A stretch of 64,000 nt of DNA from Trichoplax adhaerens (GCF_000150275.1 NW_002060956.1:866280-930279), one strand, 5' to 3'. Numbered from the stretch's first letter, positions 46,801 to 60,900 are shown. Notes: generated from the sequence alone by a model not told the origin. A program made the numbers and translations.

Positions 46801-48725
46801 AAAGCAAGGAAGGATGTTGGAATTTATGGGTTGTAAATTTCGATTTCTAAAACAAAGCTATTAAATTTGCAGCGATTAAGTTACTCTTGCAACTGATTAT
46901 TTTATTGGGTATAATTTCGAATTGTTTATTTTGTACTATCTGCTGTTGCATCAATGTTTTACAGCTATGCGTAGCCAATTCAAATTGCATGCATACATGC
47001 TACACTCATTTTTATATTCCAATTTTAAGCAATGTATGAATATAATCGTAGCGTGTAGTTGATGCTGCAATACGACTTGTGATGTAATAGCAAAATTTGC
47101 CCAATTTTAGGTGTCAAATTTATGTTAGTAATGTTGGTATACGCAATTCAAAAGTGATAACCCTTTCAGAAAAGAATATGCAGTTCGGTTTTGTAGCATA
47201 CAGTAATTTTCGTGACAGTATAGAGGTGTTTACATGAAGGGCGGTGGTGTTAATAGTGTACTGTACTGTACTTTGACTCTTTATTATGTCCCCCATTTTT
47301 CCACAATAAAGCTAAGAAAGCCTGCTAGATAAAATAAGTTTTGCCCAAGCACCACATGCATATTCTGTACAGGACTGCGTAACAGAGAATTGTCTTGTCT
47401 AGTCACGGTTCGGAGGTATGGAATCATTCGTTAAATGACATAGTCATATACTGAACTTATACTGTACATTGGTGTTGAAAAAAACGAATTTTACTTTTGT
47501 AACTGGACTACTTTACGTACATGTATGATTTTCACTGTCAATCGTGAACAAAGTATACTATTCACTATGATCGCAATATTGATTGTATTGTATTACCCAT
47601 TCCATGGCTTACAACATTCAAGGCTGTGCGTAATGTGCGTTGTTTAGCTGTTATAGTGCTGTATTATTATTATTTATTCTTTTATTATAATCCAGGTCTC
47701 GATAATACTATAAAGTCGAACTTACTTGCAAGATGAGAAAGCGGTTATGATCTAAATCAATTCCACTTGATTTCAAGAGGGTAGCAATCTCTTTAAAAGG
47801 TGTCTTCTTCCCATTTAAATGATAGCTTGAAGTACTATCTTTGTATGCTGTTCTGGAGACAACAAACTGACTATCTGGAATCACTTCGTAATCATCGCCT
47901 TCCTATACCATTTCAGAAAAACGTATGAAGGATAATTTGTGAATTAGACTGTTTGCCAGAATAGCAATAATAACAGTCAGACACCAGTGATATTTATAGC
48001 AATTACAGTTGGATATAGATGGGAGAAAATGAAGCAACGCCGCACTCCAAACATTTTACTTTCCTTTCAACATTAGAAATAAGTTCGAATTTGCTATTTT
48101 GTCATTACCGATGTCTTACCTTGTCTATTATTTTTTGAAAATGGACGCTGACGGTACAACTATCGATGTTGAGATGCTTCTCTGAGTTATGAATTAGGAC
48201 AGCGATTTTTTTCGAGCGCATCTTATTGGCACGATATCCAAATACAAATAGCATAGCATCAATAACATTGGATTTTCCACTGCCATTTGGTCCAACAATT
48301 GCGGTAAAATTCTAGAGTGTTTACAAACGATGGGAAACTTTGAATAGTTCATAACGATATTTTAAATTGCTATCGAATTCACATAAGTAGAAGGAGTAGT
48401 AATAGTAGTTATCAAGCTAAAGCGATCAGCCTAATGGAATAGTTAACCAGTGCAGTATGATTACGCTATAAAATTTTATTCATTTTGGAAAAAAAAAAAC
48501 AGAAAGGCACATTCCACACACGATAACATGACGGTTGTTTGTTAACTGTCAGTTGCCAGCAGTATCAAGGATGACCGCTATCCGTCAAATCATTCTTATC
48601 AAGAGATTCATAAAGACCAAGAAGGAATAACTTACCTTATCGAAAGGGCCTAATACTTTTTTCCCGGCATAAGATTTGAAATTTTCATTGACGATATGCG
48701 TAATCATTAAACGCGATTCAGCCAT
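40844..48725 (-). CDS. SMC4: Condensin subunit SMC4, complete, 31 exons
   Basis: Predicted 1217 aa (human 1288). Exons: 48725-48636, 48311-48120, 47902-47726, 46785-46621, 46495-46368, 46248-46151, 46061-46019, 45862-45778, 45687-45622, 45509-45432, 45337-45292, 45198-45158, 45056-45000, 44913-44792, 44700-44592, 44436-44375, 44274-44205, 44113-43952, 43873-43833, 43759-43627, 43559-43505, 43400-43273, 43183-43079, 42982-42850, 42738-42635, 42525-42440, 42362-42044, 41942-41745, 41643-41332, 41174-41070, 40987-40844; all in phase. It shows Walker A GPNGSGKS (37-44), a coiled coil, a hinge (about 525-700, with PRLFDLV and [19 protein letters not shown]), a second coiled coil, signature [13 protein letters not shown] (about 1123-1135) and Walker [13 protein letters not shown] (Asp1151/Glu1152). 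[17 protein letters not shown] and NHNRF-like [19 protein letters not shown] mark SMC4 rather than SMC1-3. With SMC2 it forms the ATPase core of condensin. The start is uncertain: about 35 codons upstream of the ATG stay open after an acceptor-like TAG, so an upstream coding exon is possible. Confidence 0.96.
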
Positions 48726-51700
48726 TTTGGATGATTTTTCGACGATCTTTGGATTTGTAAGTTTTATCAGTGAATTTTCAAAGTCTACACAAGTAGCTCT
48801 CGACTACCAATGAATTGACGTTATTGGAATAAAATCAGGCAATACTAAAATCCAACAGAATAGACTAAGGAAATAGCCTATGGAGTTGGAAAATGCAAAA
48901 TATGGAAGGACAAGTGCTAATTTAGCAACTGGGATTTCAGTTCACTGCTTTCAATGAATTCTGACGTTACTGTTGCCTCAACATAAGCATTTGTCCTATA
49001 TACTGTTCAACTTTTGACTGTAAACTATGGGATAGAGGTACTGTATGGTGGCAAACACCAAGGACAAATGGGTAAAATTTGAATTTCGGCGCCAGTAAAA
49101 CGGTTGGTGCTGACAGCCGCAGTACTGTAGACTGTAGACTGTACAGTCTGATTAACTTGGGTGGCACGAAGGAAAATAAACTGTGTACAGTAGGCTAAAT
49201 CAAGCCTAAAGTAGATCAAATGTTATAGGTAGATGTAGTCCAATAACTCATTCCTATACAGATCGATTTTGAACAAGAGTATTAACAAATTGCAACTTTC
49301 AGTTCAATTTTCGACGCCATCTTGCCATCGAAGTTAATTGCGATGTCCTGTACAGTGTACAGTGTACAGTATACATAAAAAGTACTGTAGTCTGTAGTAC
49401 TGTACAGTTCTGTTTGAACCCTTTCGTTCGCGCAGCCGCTGTCGCAGTTGCTCTTAGACTTCTGGTTGCCGTATTAAAGCAACTCCTTTTAATTAAAATT
49501 AAAACGCACATTTAATTAAGCCCTCCATTCACGTACTGCTACTAAATTACTACTGTATTTTAACGACATCTCTTTACAGGAACTACTTTTTACCTGCCAA
49601 TTCTGTGAGGAATAAATGCGTGCTTATTGTAACCATGCATTTCCTGTCGCTATTGCTCATTTTTGAGGGATAATTTCCATACTTCAGCGCTACCGGTAGT
49701 ACTGGCATTGGTCGGTCAATAATAAACTGTAGACTCTAATTAAACGTAATTACTATACTGAATCTACAGTATACAGTATACCAATAACGAAGTTTGTTAC
49801 AGCATATCTCTATTCTATGGCAGACGGTCAATTTTTTTAGCTTTTTCAATCAAAGTAAATTCAATACACAAGTGTAATATTGTAGCGTCGATATCAAGAT
49901 CAGAACCCCTTTTAAATATCGTCGTTTAGCTATAAGCAAGGCGTTTACTTATGATAGTAGACGATGGTAGATATCTCTATTGGCAAACTAAAAAGAGAAC
50001 ATAATCGATACTAATTATAATATAATTAATGAAAAGCTTAATAAGCAAAGTCGTAATGACCATAGAGATATAATAACATTTATCATCGTAAAGGTAAAAA
50101 TGACGCAACATGTCGTTTAAAAATTTCCGCTTATTGGCATTGTTGAATCTTTATGTGTGTGTTATTGTCAATTGTGCGATAATCATGGAGTGGGAAGGAA
50201 CACGTTAGAAAGTCCCTATAGTAAAGAGCGCTAAATGTAAAGTGTACTCTTGGTAAAGTTAAAATTGACTACTGATTATATCATCTAAAATGCAATCATA
50301 CTGTGTAAAGATTACCGGATGATGTACGCATAGCTTGCATAAAGAGTGAATGAATTAGAGTACAGGAATAGAAAAATAGCTTGTCATCCATACAGACGTT
50401 CTTTACTGTAACATATAAAGCGCAATCAGAAAAAAATCATGTTATTGCCACAGTATGGGACTTCGTCAGAAGTCTTTAACCGAAATGATATTAAAAGGGA
50501 TACTATTCTATCGGAATGCGAATAACTACCGTATTAACTGCATGATGCAACTAGACGTCTTTGTTAAACACTTTCGATAGTCGATCAGGATATTACGGGT
50601 ATGTCCTGTTATACCACACATGTTTATATTGTATTTATAATCTTTTTCGCCTAACAAAAGTGATATGGACGGCCATACTCTGTATTCGGGACTCACGTAA
50701 GAATGATTCTTGATTTTTAATATTTATACAATTTTTTAATTAAGATGTAATATGATATCAAGATTGCTATATTGAAATGTTGATATTAATGTGTACCTCG
50801 AATAACATCGTTATTCTGCTATTATAAATACGGAAGCTGATTAAATGTAGAACAGATGATATTGATTAATTTACGTCCATCTTGCTACTGTACCTTTGTT
50901 ATAAGAATTTCTCTTTCAATGTTATATTAGTATATTTAACATCAGCCAGCTGCTAATCAAATACCATAATATCAGATATATTTTCTACTCATCAGCTATT
51001 AGTTGGTAAATTTAGCATTATTATAAAACCAAGTTAATAATGAATAGATATGTACTCATTGTCATAACTTTCTATATACGGTAACATTGACAAATGTCTA
51101 GTCATAATGGCAAATTCAATTCAATTAATTAAGGTAAATTATGTTGAGGAGGAATTCGCGTCATGTAAGTATCTAAATGTGTCGGTTAAATTGCGTGTGT
51201 GTAAATACAATACCTTCTAATTGTGGTAATCCATCAGATGAAACAGTGCTATCAGACTATCAGGCTTTACTACAAGTCTAAAAGAAATTTTGAACAAATG
51301 ACCTTAGCCTTATGCCTAACATTTACAAGCAGTGATCTACCATAGTATGTGTATCATGAACCAATCTACCATATAGTTAACTCGTTTCTCTCCTTAGCTG
51401 TGAAATTAAGATTCTACGCATCACTAGCTGCGAATACAATATTAACTCAGAAGCTAAGCACGCAATAGCAGTTTTCACACTTACTTAATGTATCGATATA
51501 ATACGACAAGGAAAGCCTAATCACTGCGACACGAGTCCAAATTAACACACTCATGCAGGTTACTAGCTTAAAAAATATTTCAGTTCTAATCAATTTTTTT
51601 TACACGTAATAGATTATGCTGATAGAGAACTTTTTATTCTTCTTGTTATAATAATACTTATCTAGTACAGTATATGTAATCCTATCTTAAATTATTTATA

Positions 51701-51970
51701 ACTTAGATATAAGCATACAACATTAACGAAACAATATCATTAAACAACTATAATCGATATTTTACTATTACATTATTGAACTATAGCGATAATCATTACA
51801 GTATAACATGATGTAAGTATAGATACATGTTATACAAGTGATTAGGTCACATATCGAGCACATCTTAGGGCTTTAAGATACAGCTCATCAATAACATATC
51901 CAATGATTGTTCTTAGTGCGATGGATATTTCCGATGAAACTTTTTAATATAGTACTGAAGCAATAAGCAG
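48726..51970. other. Intergenic region upstream of SMC4
   Basis: Holds the SMC4 promoter. The part at 49000-49500 is rich in ACTGTAC palindromes, notably 49118-49155 and 49346-49410. The overlapping minus-strand open frames there are translations of that low-complexity sequence. The rest is AT-rich with nothing recognisable. Confidence 0.45.
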
Positions 51971-52352
51971 TTAACGACCAACGCCATTACTCGAGTATGG
52001 TGAAACACAATTACCACGATGGCAACCGAAGCAACACTTCTTTTTGTTCTTCTTACAAGATCCGTCAACGCTGCATCGCTATATATAAATTTACCCTGTG
52101 TTAGCCCATTTTTTATATAGTAAAAGATAGTGATAGTAAGAATTTAGGCATTAATACCTTATAAAATGATCTGACGACCCAGGATTTCTTATCTTCCTTA
52201 TCAGAATCTGCACCAGATTCATCGATGCTTCGGTATTCTTGCAAGAGGTCTACATTTCTTTCCATGTCATCATCATCAATATCATTGATAAATAGGCTTT
52301 CAACACTGATGATTGTCATCATGAACAATACGGTAAATATTGCAATCTTCAT
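51971..52352 (-). CDS. Small secreted precursor with inhibitor-cystine-knot-like C-terminus, 2 exons
   Basis: Predicted 100 aa from exons 52352-52158 (65 codons) and 52078-51971 (35 codons plus stop), joined in phase 0 across a 79-bp GT/AG intron. Residues 1 to about 19 form a typical signal peptide: a Lys near the start, then a hydrophobic core ending VES. Residues about 20-60 are strongly acidic (DIDDDD, DESGADSDKED), like a propeptide. A dibasic Lys65-Arg66 site is created exactly at the splice junction. The remaining 34 residues are basic and hold six cysteines at 67, 73, 80, 81, 84 and 89, spaced C-x5-C-x6-CC-x2-C-x4-C, the framework of knottin peptides. The C-terminus ends Gly-Arg, which could direct amidation. 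Knottins include channel ligands, antimicrobials, protease inhibitors and signals; which applies is unknown. A TTTAAATA-like box lies 60-75 bp upstream of the ATG. Confidence 0.72.
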
Positions 52353-55300
52353 TATGCTTAGAACGAACTTAAAATCTAAGTAAGAGAGAACGATAATAGA
52401 TTATGAGCTGTCAATATTTAAAGTAAATTTTAGAACGATTCCGGCTTTAATTTTTCTATGGGCGTAAGACGATGTATAATTACTTTTACAGTCTATATAC
52501 ACTAGAATCCAGTGTTATTTCCTGTGGTATTATACTCGGAAATAATTTTACCTATTTTAAATATTAGTATTATATTTCCCTTTTTAAATGAAACTTTCTA
52601 AGAAATTAATCGACTCTGCTGACATTGCGAGATAAATAGCAGTGCTGAGAATAGATGTAACGATATTATCAGGTAACAAAGAGTAATCTCAACAAACATG
52701 TAAAAAATTTTTATCAAGTTTTATGTACTTGTACTGAAGTTTTACGTATTTATGAAAAATATTCTACTTATTTCTAATACTTTAAAAATTATCTGAAATT
52801 CACAATTGGCATTAATACAGTTAGATATGATGTTCTCACCTCTGATCTTAAATACTGAAAGAACTTCTTTTCGCTGTACTAGCGGTTATCTTCGGAATAA
52901 TGACTGGTAGCGTTTTCGAATCTTTTTATAGTGTCGTAGCTTCATACATTTAACTATTACGATTTATTAATAATTGGCAAATGAACGATTTTATTGTATG
53001 TTATTAAATTATTTAATGTATTTATGAATCGATATTTAATGAATAAACGTTAAAAATTTTGAATAGTTCGCTAATTTTAGTTTTTGTATTAACTACATCA
53101 TTCATTTGCTTTGTCTTAGTTGCTACCCTTTTGGGCGTGAGCTGATATAAATTAATCGGAACGTACTATAATTGTTCTTTTGGTTAGTTTCTTTATTACA
53201 TCAATTAGCTAATTGATAATATCGGCACTAGTTATTAGATTAGGCAGTGATTATTCATGTCGATTAATCGTTATTTACCTGCAGTCATCGAGCCGTCATA
53301 ATTATAAATATGTCAAAATTGATAAAGTTCAATGCGACATTGTACAGCAATTTATCAATACTGTCTATTTTAGCTACTGTTAAATTCTTATCACTTTATG
53401 TTTGTATCCGCAAGTAACGACATTTTATATTGGGTACTAGTAGATAATGTTTATATTCATATATATCATAACTACGAATATAAAGATCTTGCTTGGTAAT
53501 ACAAAATTGTAGTGGTATAAAGATAGGTTTAGTGACTGTTCTACCTAAAGCTTATTCTGACTAGCACTAAAGCTGATAATGCATTTCGATTACTTCAGTT
53601 TGCTATAAAAATATTTAGAAACATTTGAAACTGCTTTAGTAAGATGTAATCATAAAAAGAAACAATTCAAAATTATAATGTAGCGTACAATTTTAATTTG
53701 ACTTATTTATGATATCGCTTTTCTACAAAACAAGGATAGAGTAGCAGAACATGATACATAATTCTAAAATTAATAATATTTATGACAAATCGAGTACTGG
53801 TTCGTCATATAACTACAAGATTGGGCTATTGGTTGCAACCAATTTTACCAGTACAGCATATTTCTGCGTATAAATACATTAGATGGGATTAGGTTGGTAT
53901 CTAACACAAATTTGGTATAAAATCGAATTCATTACAGCTTATTGACTATGTTATCAGTTGCTGAATGGGTGTCTAAAATGAGTATGTAGGTGAGGAATTT
54001 TAAATTTTACTGTTTTCATTTTGTAGCATATCAATATCTCGCTTACTAGCCAGTATATTATTATAAATAATATATTCCTTTTGCAGGTGTTAACAATTAT
54101 AACTTAATGATTGTGTTCTAAGACTTCGCGATCGATATAATCTATCATTAATTTATGTGGTGTAAGGGAGTGATATAGCAATGAAGCAATTGTGCTATTC
54201 ACTAATTGTATCATTATTTCAAACTGACATCTGCTTTTGTATCGGATTCAAATGTAATTTCAACTCGAGATTAGGCACGTATAATTCAAAGCAGTATTGA
54301 ATTTTCCTTTAAACTAGCATTTTGAAAACTGTAAAGTGTTCTTGAAGATGCGATACAAAATTGATACCGTTTTAGTCAAAAAAATTTCGATCAAAGTAGA
54401 AATCAGAACTGGCATTAATTTTCGTTTATCAAAACTAAAGAATAATAAAGATTCAGTTGCTGCATTGAAATTGAACTTATTTATCATAGATTATGCTATT
54501 TATTATTTATGTTAAGAGCGCATTAAAACATATATTAAGATTGTTGATAAGAAATCTATGAAATGGAAATATTTTCTGGAGATGTATTAGTTTAACGGAT
54601 ATTATTTTCTATCTTCGATTTCTCTTAAACAATTTCGTTACTAACAAATAGTTTAATGTTGTAATATGACGTAGAAAATTATGATTAGTAATAGCCATTA
54701 TATTTATCTAAATATATTTTACAACACACCTTTAAATTTTTATTTTAATATGTAACAGCTATAAACAAGTTCTTTAACGTAAGCGATGACTTACGGGTCA
54801 TGTTTCAATTACTCTTTCAGGATTTAATTTTGTTGGACTTTGGAAATTTAATTTTAAGTTTAAATTTTAGACATGAAACAGCGATTGTATTCCTAAGAAG
54901 GTATTGAGACCATTTTTAGAAGTTAAAAATGAACCTCTGTATTCTCAATTATCTGAAAATGCGTAAACAAGCGACAATTAAAGATACAATGACTTCTTAT
55001 TTTACCGTTGCTGTCATAGTGCTGATATTTTATTGTCGATTAAATGAGACATAATTATAGGAAATAGCATATTGCTATATTCTGTCGAACAATATAATTT
55101 TATAAGAGGAAAATTAGTAAATGATATTAATTGATTTCTATAACTGTTTATAGTATGTCTTATTCGGATCAGTGCATAACCGCGCATCCAACAAGCTATA
55201 GATTGTTAGCTTAATATTGAACTATGGTAGTTCTACTTGTAGCTTGCACTTAGGTTATACGGTAATCATCACTGTCTAGGTAATAATCCATTTATAAATA

Positions 55301-57209
55301 TATTACTTTAACTGCATTTAAAAATTATTATGCTGTCACTTTTTAATCTAGTTGACGATGATTATGTCGCAATTCTCAAAACAAAGAATACTTCTTTTCC
55401 TATAATTAATTTATATGATTACCGGTCGGTATCTACTTACGGCGTAAGATTTCAACACTGAGTGATATGTTTATATATCGTTTTAATCAAGCACATTATC
55501 ACATTGCTAACCGACTATTTGGATTGCATTCTATACGGTATTACTGTATTGTACTCCAATACTTATGATGGCTTTTAAAGAGGCTTGCAATTCTACGTTA
55601 TGTGTAAGCATACTTTTAAACCCTGGTACTAAATTTATTTGTTGAAGACATTCTAAAACCGCATTGAAATATCGTTCCAATTTACAGTATAAGAGCTTTA
55701 TCATCGTTTTCGCCATGTATAGTACAATTTATCGCACATTATAATTATTAGAGTAGGAATGATAAATTGGCAGGTCTCCATTTGTATACCTCACTGTAGG
55801 CTCATCTTTACAACTTATGTGATAAAATCAATCTATTTCAATTTTCTTTTTTAGCACTTTATTACTGCAATCGGTGATTTTTATAAAATAGCTTTTTACT
55901 CCGTTGTCTATAAAGGATTCAATTGATATAATTATAGCATATTTTTACAAATTAAATATATCAAGTTTTGATATCACACATAGGCAGTATTTTCTTGCAA
56001 CTGCAGCTATAATAAAATGTATGTGTAGGCTTGTTTATGTAAACAACGATGCTACTATATGTGTGAAGAGTTAATTGATATGATATTACTGATCTGATTA
56101 TATCATTGACCTTTTATGATGTGCAATCAGAAATTTCATAGGAGGTGTTATGTGCAGCAGGAAGTAGCCCCTACACAAAACTACTGATGATCTATGGCAC
56201 AATGTGAGCACTGTATTAATCAGTCCGTACTTTCACTTTTTCAATACCATTTCAGTATTTTACAGCACAGTTTATACGCATATTTGTTATTATTATTGTA
56301 GTAACTTGATCGATTAGGGCATGATCATGGAAGTTGTATCTATCGTTTATCCTCAATTATGGATATGGAGCTAGCTTCCACCATAATTGTGAATGATCAA
56401 TTTATAATCTTCCTGGTCATGGATAGTTTAAGATTGCTTATATTTGGTATTAGGTAGCGCAGTATAGCAATAAAAAGTATACTATTGTCTTATGGTTACT
56501 GTTTTACCATGCATACGCGTATTTACGAAATTGCGGATAACCGAAGATCTACCATTTTTATAATTCCACTCTAGCATGTATGCCAATTTCACGATAAGGT
56601 ACTCCAGTTAAGACTCTTGGACGAAGTAACGCTCCGATAATTCATTTCTTTAAATTACTTTATTAGCTTTTATCCATGTACTGTAGATATGCTGTTAGCG
56701 TTGTAAGAGACAAGTATAAACCACTGACATTCTCTTTAAGATCGATATCCAAGAGCTGCATTATCTCTTCTACTTTGATATACGTACGCACTCGTTACAA
56801 TGCCGAGTAAACGGTACTAAGCTGTAAGAAGCAGTAGTAAATTACAACAATCATCGCTTGAAATAACTCAAGCGAACTGATTGAAACGCAAGATGCCACT
56901 GAATGGTTCATCGCAGTCGATTTGGTATTATCGCGTATATGGTAGAAATTGTTATAAAGAGCGTTGTCGCTTAACAGCTTAGTGGTCTTAATAACACCGT
57001 CAATGAAGTAAAGATTGATCAAAAGTGCAGTTACGCGAACTTATTGCCTATCTTTTCTGCTCGATCACTACACATACGACGGCAATACGATAACAGCCAA
57101 GGTATGGTAGTTGTCACCTCCCTTGTTCCCTGACAGTAGTAATACTGTAAATAGGTTCTACGTACAGTATATACGCGTAAGTTATAATAACTTGCCTAAT
57201 AAAACGAAG
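52353..57209. other. Gene-poor AT-rich region
   Basis: I recognise no gene. Two minus-strand open frames look slightly protein-like: 55531-55716 (61 codons, helical, with CLQQINLVPGFKSM) and 56795-57022 (75 codons). A further open stretch at about 56660-56780 encodes EEIMQLLDIDLKENVSGLYL. They might be exons of one leftward gene, but I could not join them with in-phase splice sites, so no gene is called. Confidence 0.35.
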
Positions 57210-57970
57210 GCTTGGGTGGGGCGTGGTGTGGTGGCTCATACAGTATAATACAGTATATTTTATTTTATTTTATTTATTTATTTTACTTTTTCCATTGCCC
57301 GTGTGACCTATTTATGCGCCAGCAGACCTACAGTACTCGTATGCAAATTGCGGTCGCGCGGTGTGGTAGGCTCATACAGTATAATATTTTACTTTTTCCA
57401 TTACCCGTGTGACCTATTTGTGCTCCAGCAGACCTACTCGTATGCAAATTGTGGTCGCGTGGTGTGGTAGGCTCATACAGTATAATATTTTACTTTTTCC
57501 ATTACCCGTGTGACCTATTTGTGCTCCAGCAGACCTACTCGTATGCAAATTGTGGTCGCGTGGTGTGGTAGGCTCATATAGTATAATATTTTACTTTTTC
57601 CATTGCCCGTGTGACCTATTTGTGCTCCAGCAGACCTACTCGTATGCAAATTGTGGTCGCGTGGTGTGGTAGGCTCATACAGTATAATATTTTACTTTTT
57701 CCATTGCCCGTGTGACCTATTTGTGCTCCAGCAGACCTACTCGTATGCAAATTGTGGTCGTGTGGTGTGGTAGGCTCATACAGTATAATATTTTACTTTT
57801 TCCATTGCCCGTGTGACCTATTTGTGCTCCAGCAGACCTACTCGTATGCAAATAGTGGTCGTGTGGTGTGGTAGGTTCATATAGTATAATATTTTACTTT
57901 TTCCATTGCCCGTGTGACCTATTTGTGCGCCAGCAGACCTACTCGTATGCAAATTGCGGTCGTACGATTA
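57210..57970 (+). repeat. Minisatellite array with a 101-bp unit, about 7.5 copies
   Basis: The landmark gtgtggtaggctcata recurs at 57361, 57462, 57563, 57664, 57765 and 57866, exactly 101 bp apart. A first, longer copy starts near 57224 and carries an extra ttatttta expansion. Copies differ by a few substitutions (gcgcg, gcgtg or gtgtg; cattacc or cattgcc). Long open frames across it are by-products of the constant period. Confidence 0.95.
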
Positions 57971-60900
57971 TGAAATTGTGGGTAAAGGTAACACTGAGTA
58001 TGTTTTTTCTGAACTCGCAGTACAGTACAGTACTGTGGAGCATAGTACAATATACTGTAGTGCGCATATTGACAGTACGGTGTGAGCCAGTTCTCTTTAG
58101 AGTGCTATTAGGCGAAATAAATTGTAGTAAAGTTGCAAAATTTGCCTTAAATTCTATACATACATATAGATGAAGTTATTCAGCTTTATATTCGTATAAT
58201 TCTTATTACATTTGGATTCACACTCGTGATTTTAGGGTACCTTAAAGTACTCTGATGCGAACTGGTTCACACTGTACAGTACAGTGTACTGTACTGTAGC
58301 GGACAGGATACTGTACAGTACAGTACTGTACTGTACTGTACTGTACTGTACAGTATACAGCATTACAGCTTCATTAATTGATTCATAAATAAATAATAAT
58401 AATTACTATCAGTTACTAGAAGTAGCGAAATCGCCATTTTTTTGTCCTGGGTAATTCCTGGCAAGAAATAACTAAAGACATTTAAAATATACTGTATGGT
58501 ATATAGATATGGACTTTGCTGGAAAAAAGTCATATTTAGCTTGAGTACTAAACAAGACTGAAGATTTACAGTATCTTGAAGACAAACTAACAGTATAGGA
58601 CTAAAAACACGACCAGTAGTAATCAGTAGAGTCGAGTACAGCAAAGAATAAAAGTGGCGAAAAATTCCAGGGTGTATTGTTGCTTATAGTAAGAAGTACA
58701 TTGCTCTATCATACTATACTGTACCAAACTGTACAGACATCAAAAGGAGTGTGTTGTGTTTTAGAAAGGACAAAATAAATAACAAATAACCAGCAGACAA
58801 TAATACTTCCCAATTAAAGGTCTATGACGCGTCAGTAGACGATGGGCCATACTATTTTGGGTATGACGAAGACTACGTACAGTACGGTACAGGAATACAA
58901 ACAGACAATCAATCGAATGTTAGCGCAGCACGTACAGTATGCAACAGGACAAGATTTTACTGTAGTGCTTTATTTAGCAGTTGGACTACCGTACCGCAAA
59001 AGAGATTTAGAGCTCAAAAGGAAATTAGCGTCGGTCTGCACTTGTATTTGAAGAGAATCTCATCGTGGTGATGCCCAGTGCCTTTCTTTCTTTTTAAAAG
59101 GGAAAAAGGTAGAACAGTACACATCGGCGTAGAAAAAAAAGGTCCTTGCGATACTTTGGGTAAGTAATATTGAGGTTATTCATGCATATGCTATTCTGTA
59201 ATGTTTGGTGTAGATCAATGCTATTTGGAAACCGCACTACGCATACAAAGGGTAGAAAGGGTTTCAATCGTGTGATAACCTTATTATTAGCAGAATGGTT
59301 TCAACTGCAATCAGTAATAACTTGATCAGATCGGTTTCATCTTCTATGATCAATGAGAACGAATGCATTTGCAAATGTCGCTTTCTCAACGATATCATTC
59401 AACTTGATCGCTAGAGTGTCGATTATCATATTCCATTCTCCAGTACTGAATTTCACGGTGGACTAATTCTACTGTATTGTTCATACAGTTATTTTACGTA
59501 GTGAGCTCGTGGAAAGTTATCACGTACTTTACGGCGATATATATCTCTCTGTATACAGGATATCAAATATCATTCCACTTGATTTTTCGTATATCCTCGT
59601 ATACGAGTGATACTGTACTGTTTGTTACTGCTTGTGTCGTGTTTGTATTTTGATTAGCTTTCAAATTATTCCCTACAAGATGTTTATACTTGACGTCACT
59701 ACAGCTATTTATCTTGTGGTTGTATATTTTCTATGCTTCTCCTACAATAGTACAAGATGACGTTGAGGAGTGATAAAAACTGAACTTGTGAATCTTTTTC
59801 AGGTGCTAATGGTGTAGTAATATACTATACTGTTGTAAATATGTGACAACTCATTGACTACTTGGCCGATTGATTAGTTGATGATCTCATTTACTAATAA
59901 CTACTGGGTCGTCTATTTTTCACATGTCACTCTATCATCCATTTTTTTCCCTTGTTGTGACGAAAATATCCGTACAATATCCCAGTGCTACATTGCTTGA
60001 ATGATTGCTATGATGATTGAGAAATAGATATGTAATGAGGACATAGGTGTGATCAAAGCGGACTATCAACATTGAGTTGCTGATAGGTCATCTGAAGTTC
60101 GATTAGGCTGGTTGCAGCACTCTTCATCATTGCATTACTGTTTGAATTATTGTTGTGTTGATCAATCGATAGTCTGATTATTATTCATTCTGCTGACCGA
60201 TCTAGTAATAAGATCGTTCTTACGCGGGCAAATTAATGCTACATGTTTGGTCCACTTGCTTACACTTGGTTGGCCTGTTGTAGCAGCTATGTTTCCATTG
60301 ATATCGTTGAACTTGAAATATGTACTGGTGATTCAATTAAATTATTGTTCCATCGTACAATCGTTGTATATATTGTACGCGTCTACATCAAGGGATGATG
60401 CACAGTACGCTATCTTTGCATATTTAGAGTGATTGGTTTAGGCGGTAATATTTTTCGTACCGTACGAGTACTTGATATTTGCGTGATATCCACGTAGTAT
60501 ACAGTATATAATAACATATCTACGTCTTCATATTACCCTATGCCTTTCCTCATGTCTGAAACAAGCGAATTGATGAATAGCCAATCGGTGGAAAAAAAAG
60601 CATGGCTCGAAAATTTTATTACTCTAATAATATAACAAGAGACCCTAGTGATTATTGACCGATTGAAGTTAAATTGCTGTAAGTGTTTCCACTTATCGTG
60701 ATCGTAGCCCGACATGACTAGTTGACTGCTTAAATTCAATTAATACTGTACAGTAAGGCTTTTTCTCCCATTTCTATCAGTACTGTATGCTGTACAGTCA
60801 ATATCGATGTCGATACGCATGTCCAGTTGTATTGTCATAACGAACATTGTCTCGTCCAATGGAGTCAACCATGGTAACGACGTAACGACTTGAGTTGCAC

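Noticed and set aside
57212-58173. Plus-strand frames of 66 and 101 codons
   Set aside because: They run through the 101-bp array and the GTAC tract; openness follows from repetition and not from coding constraint.
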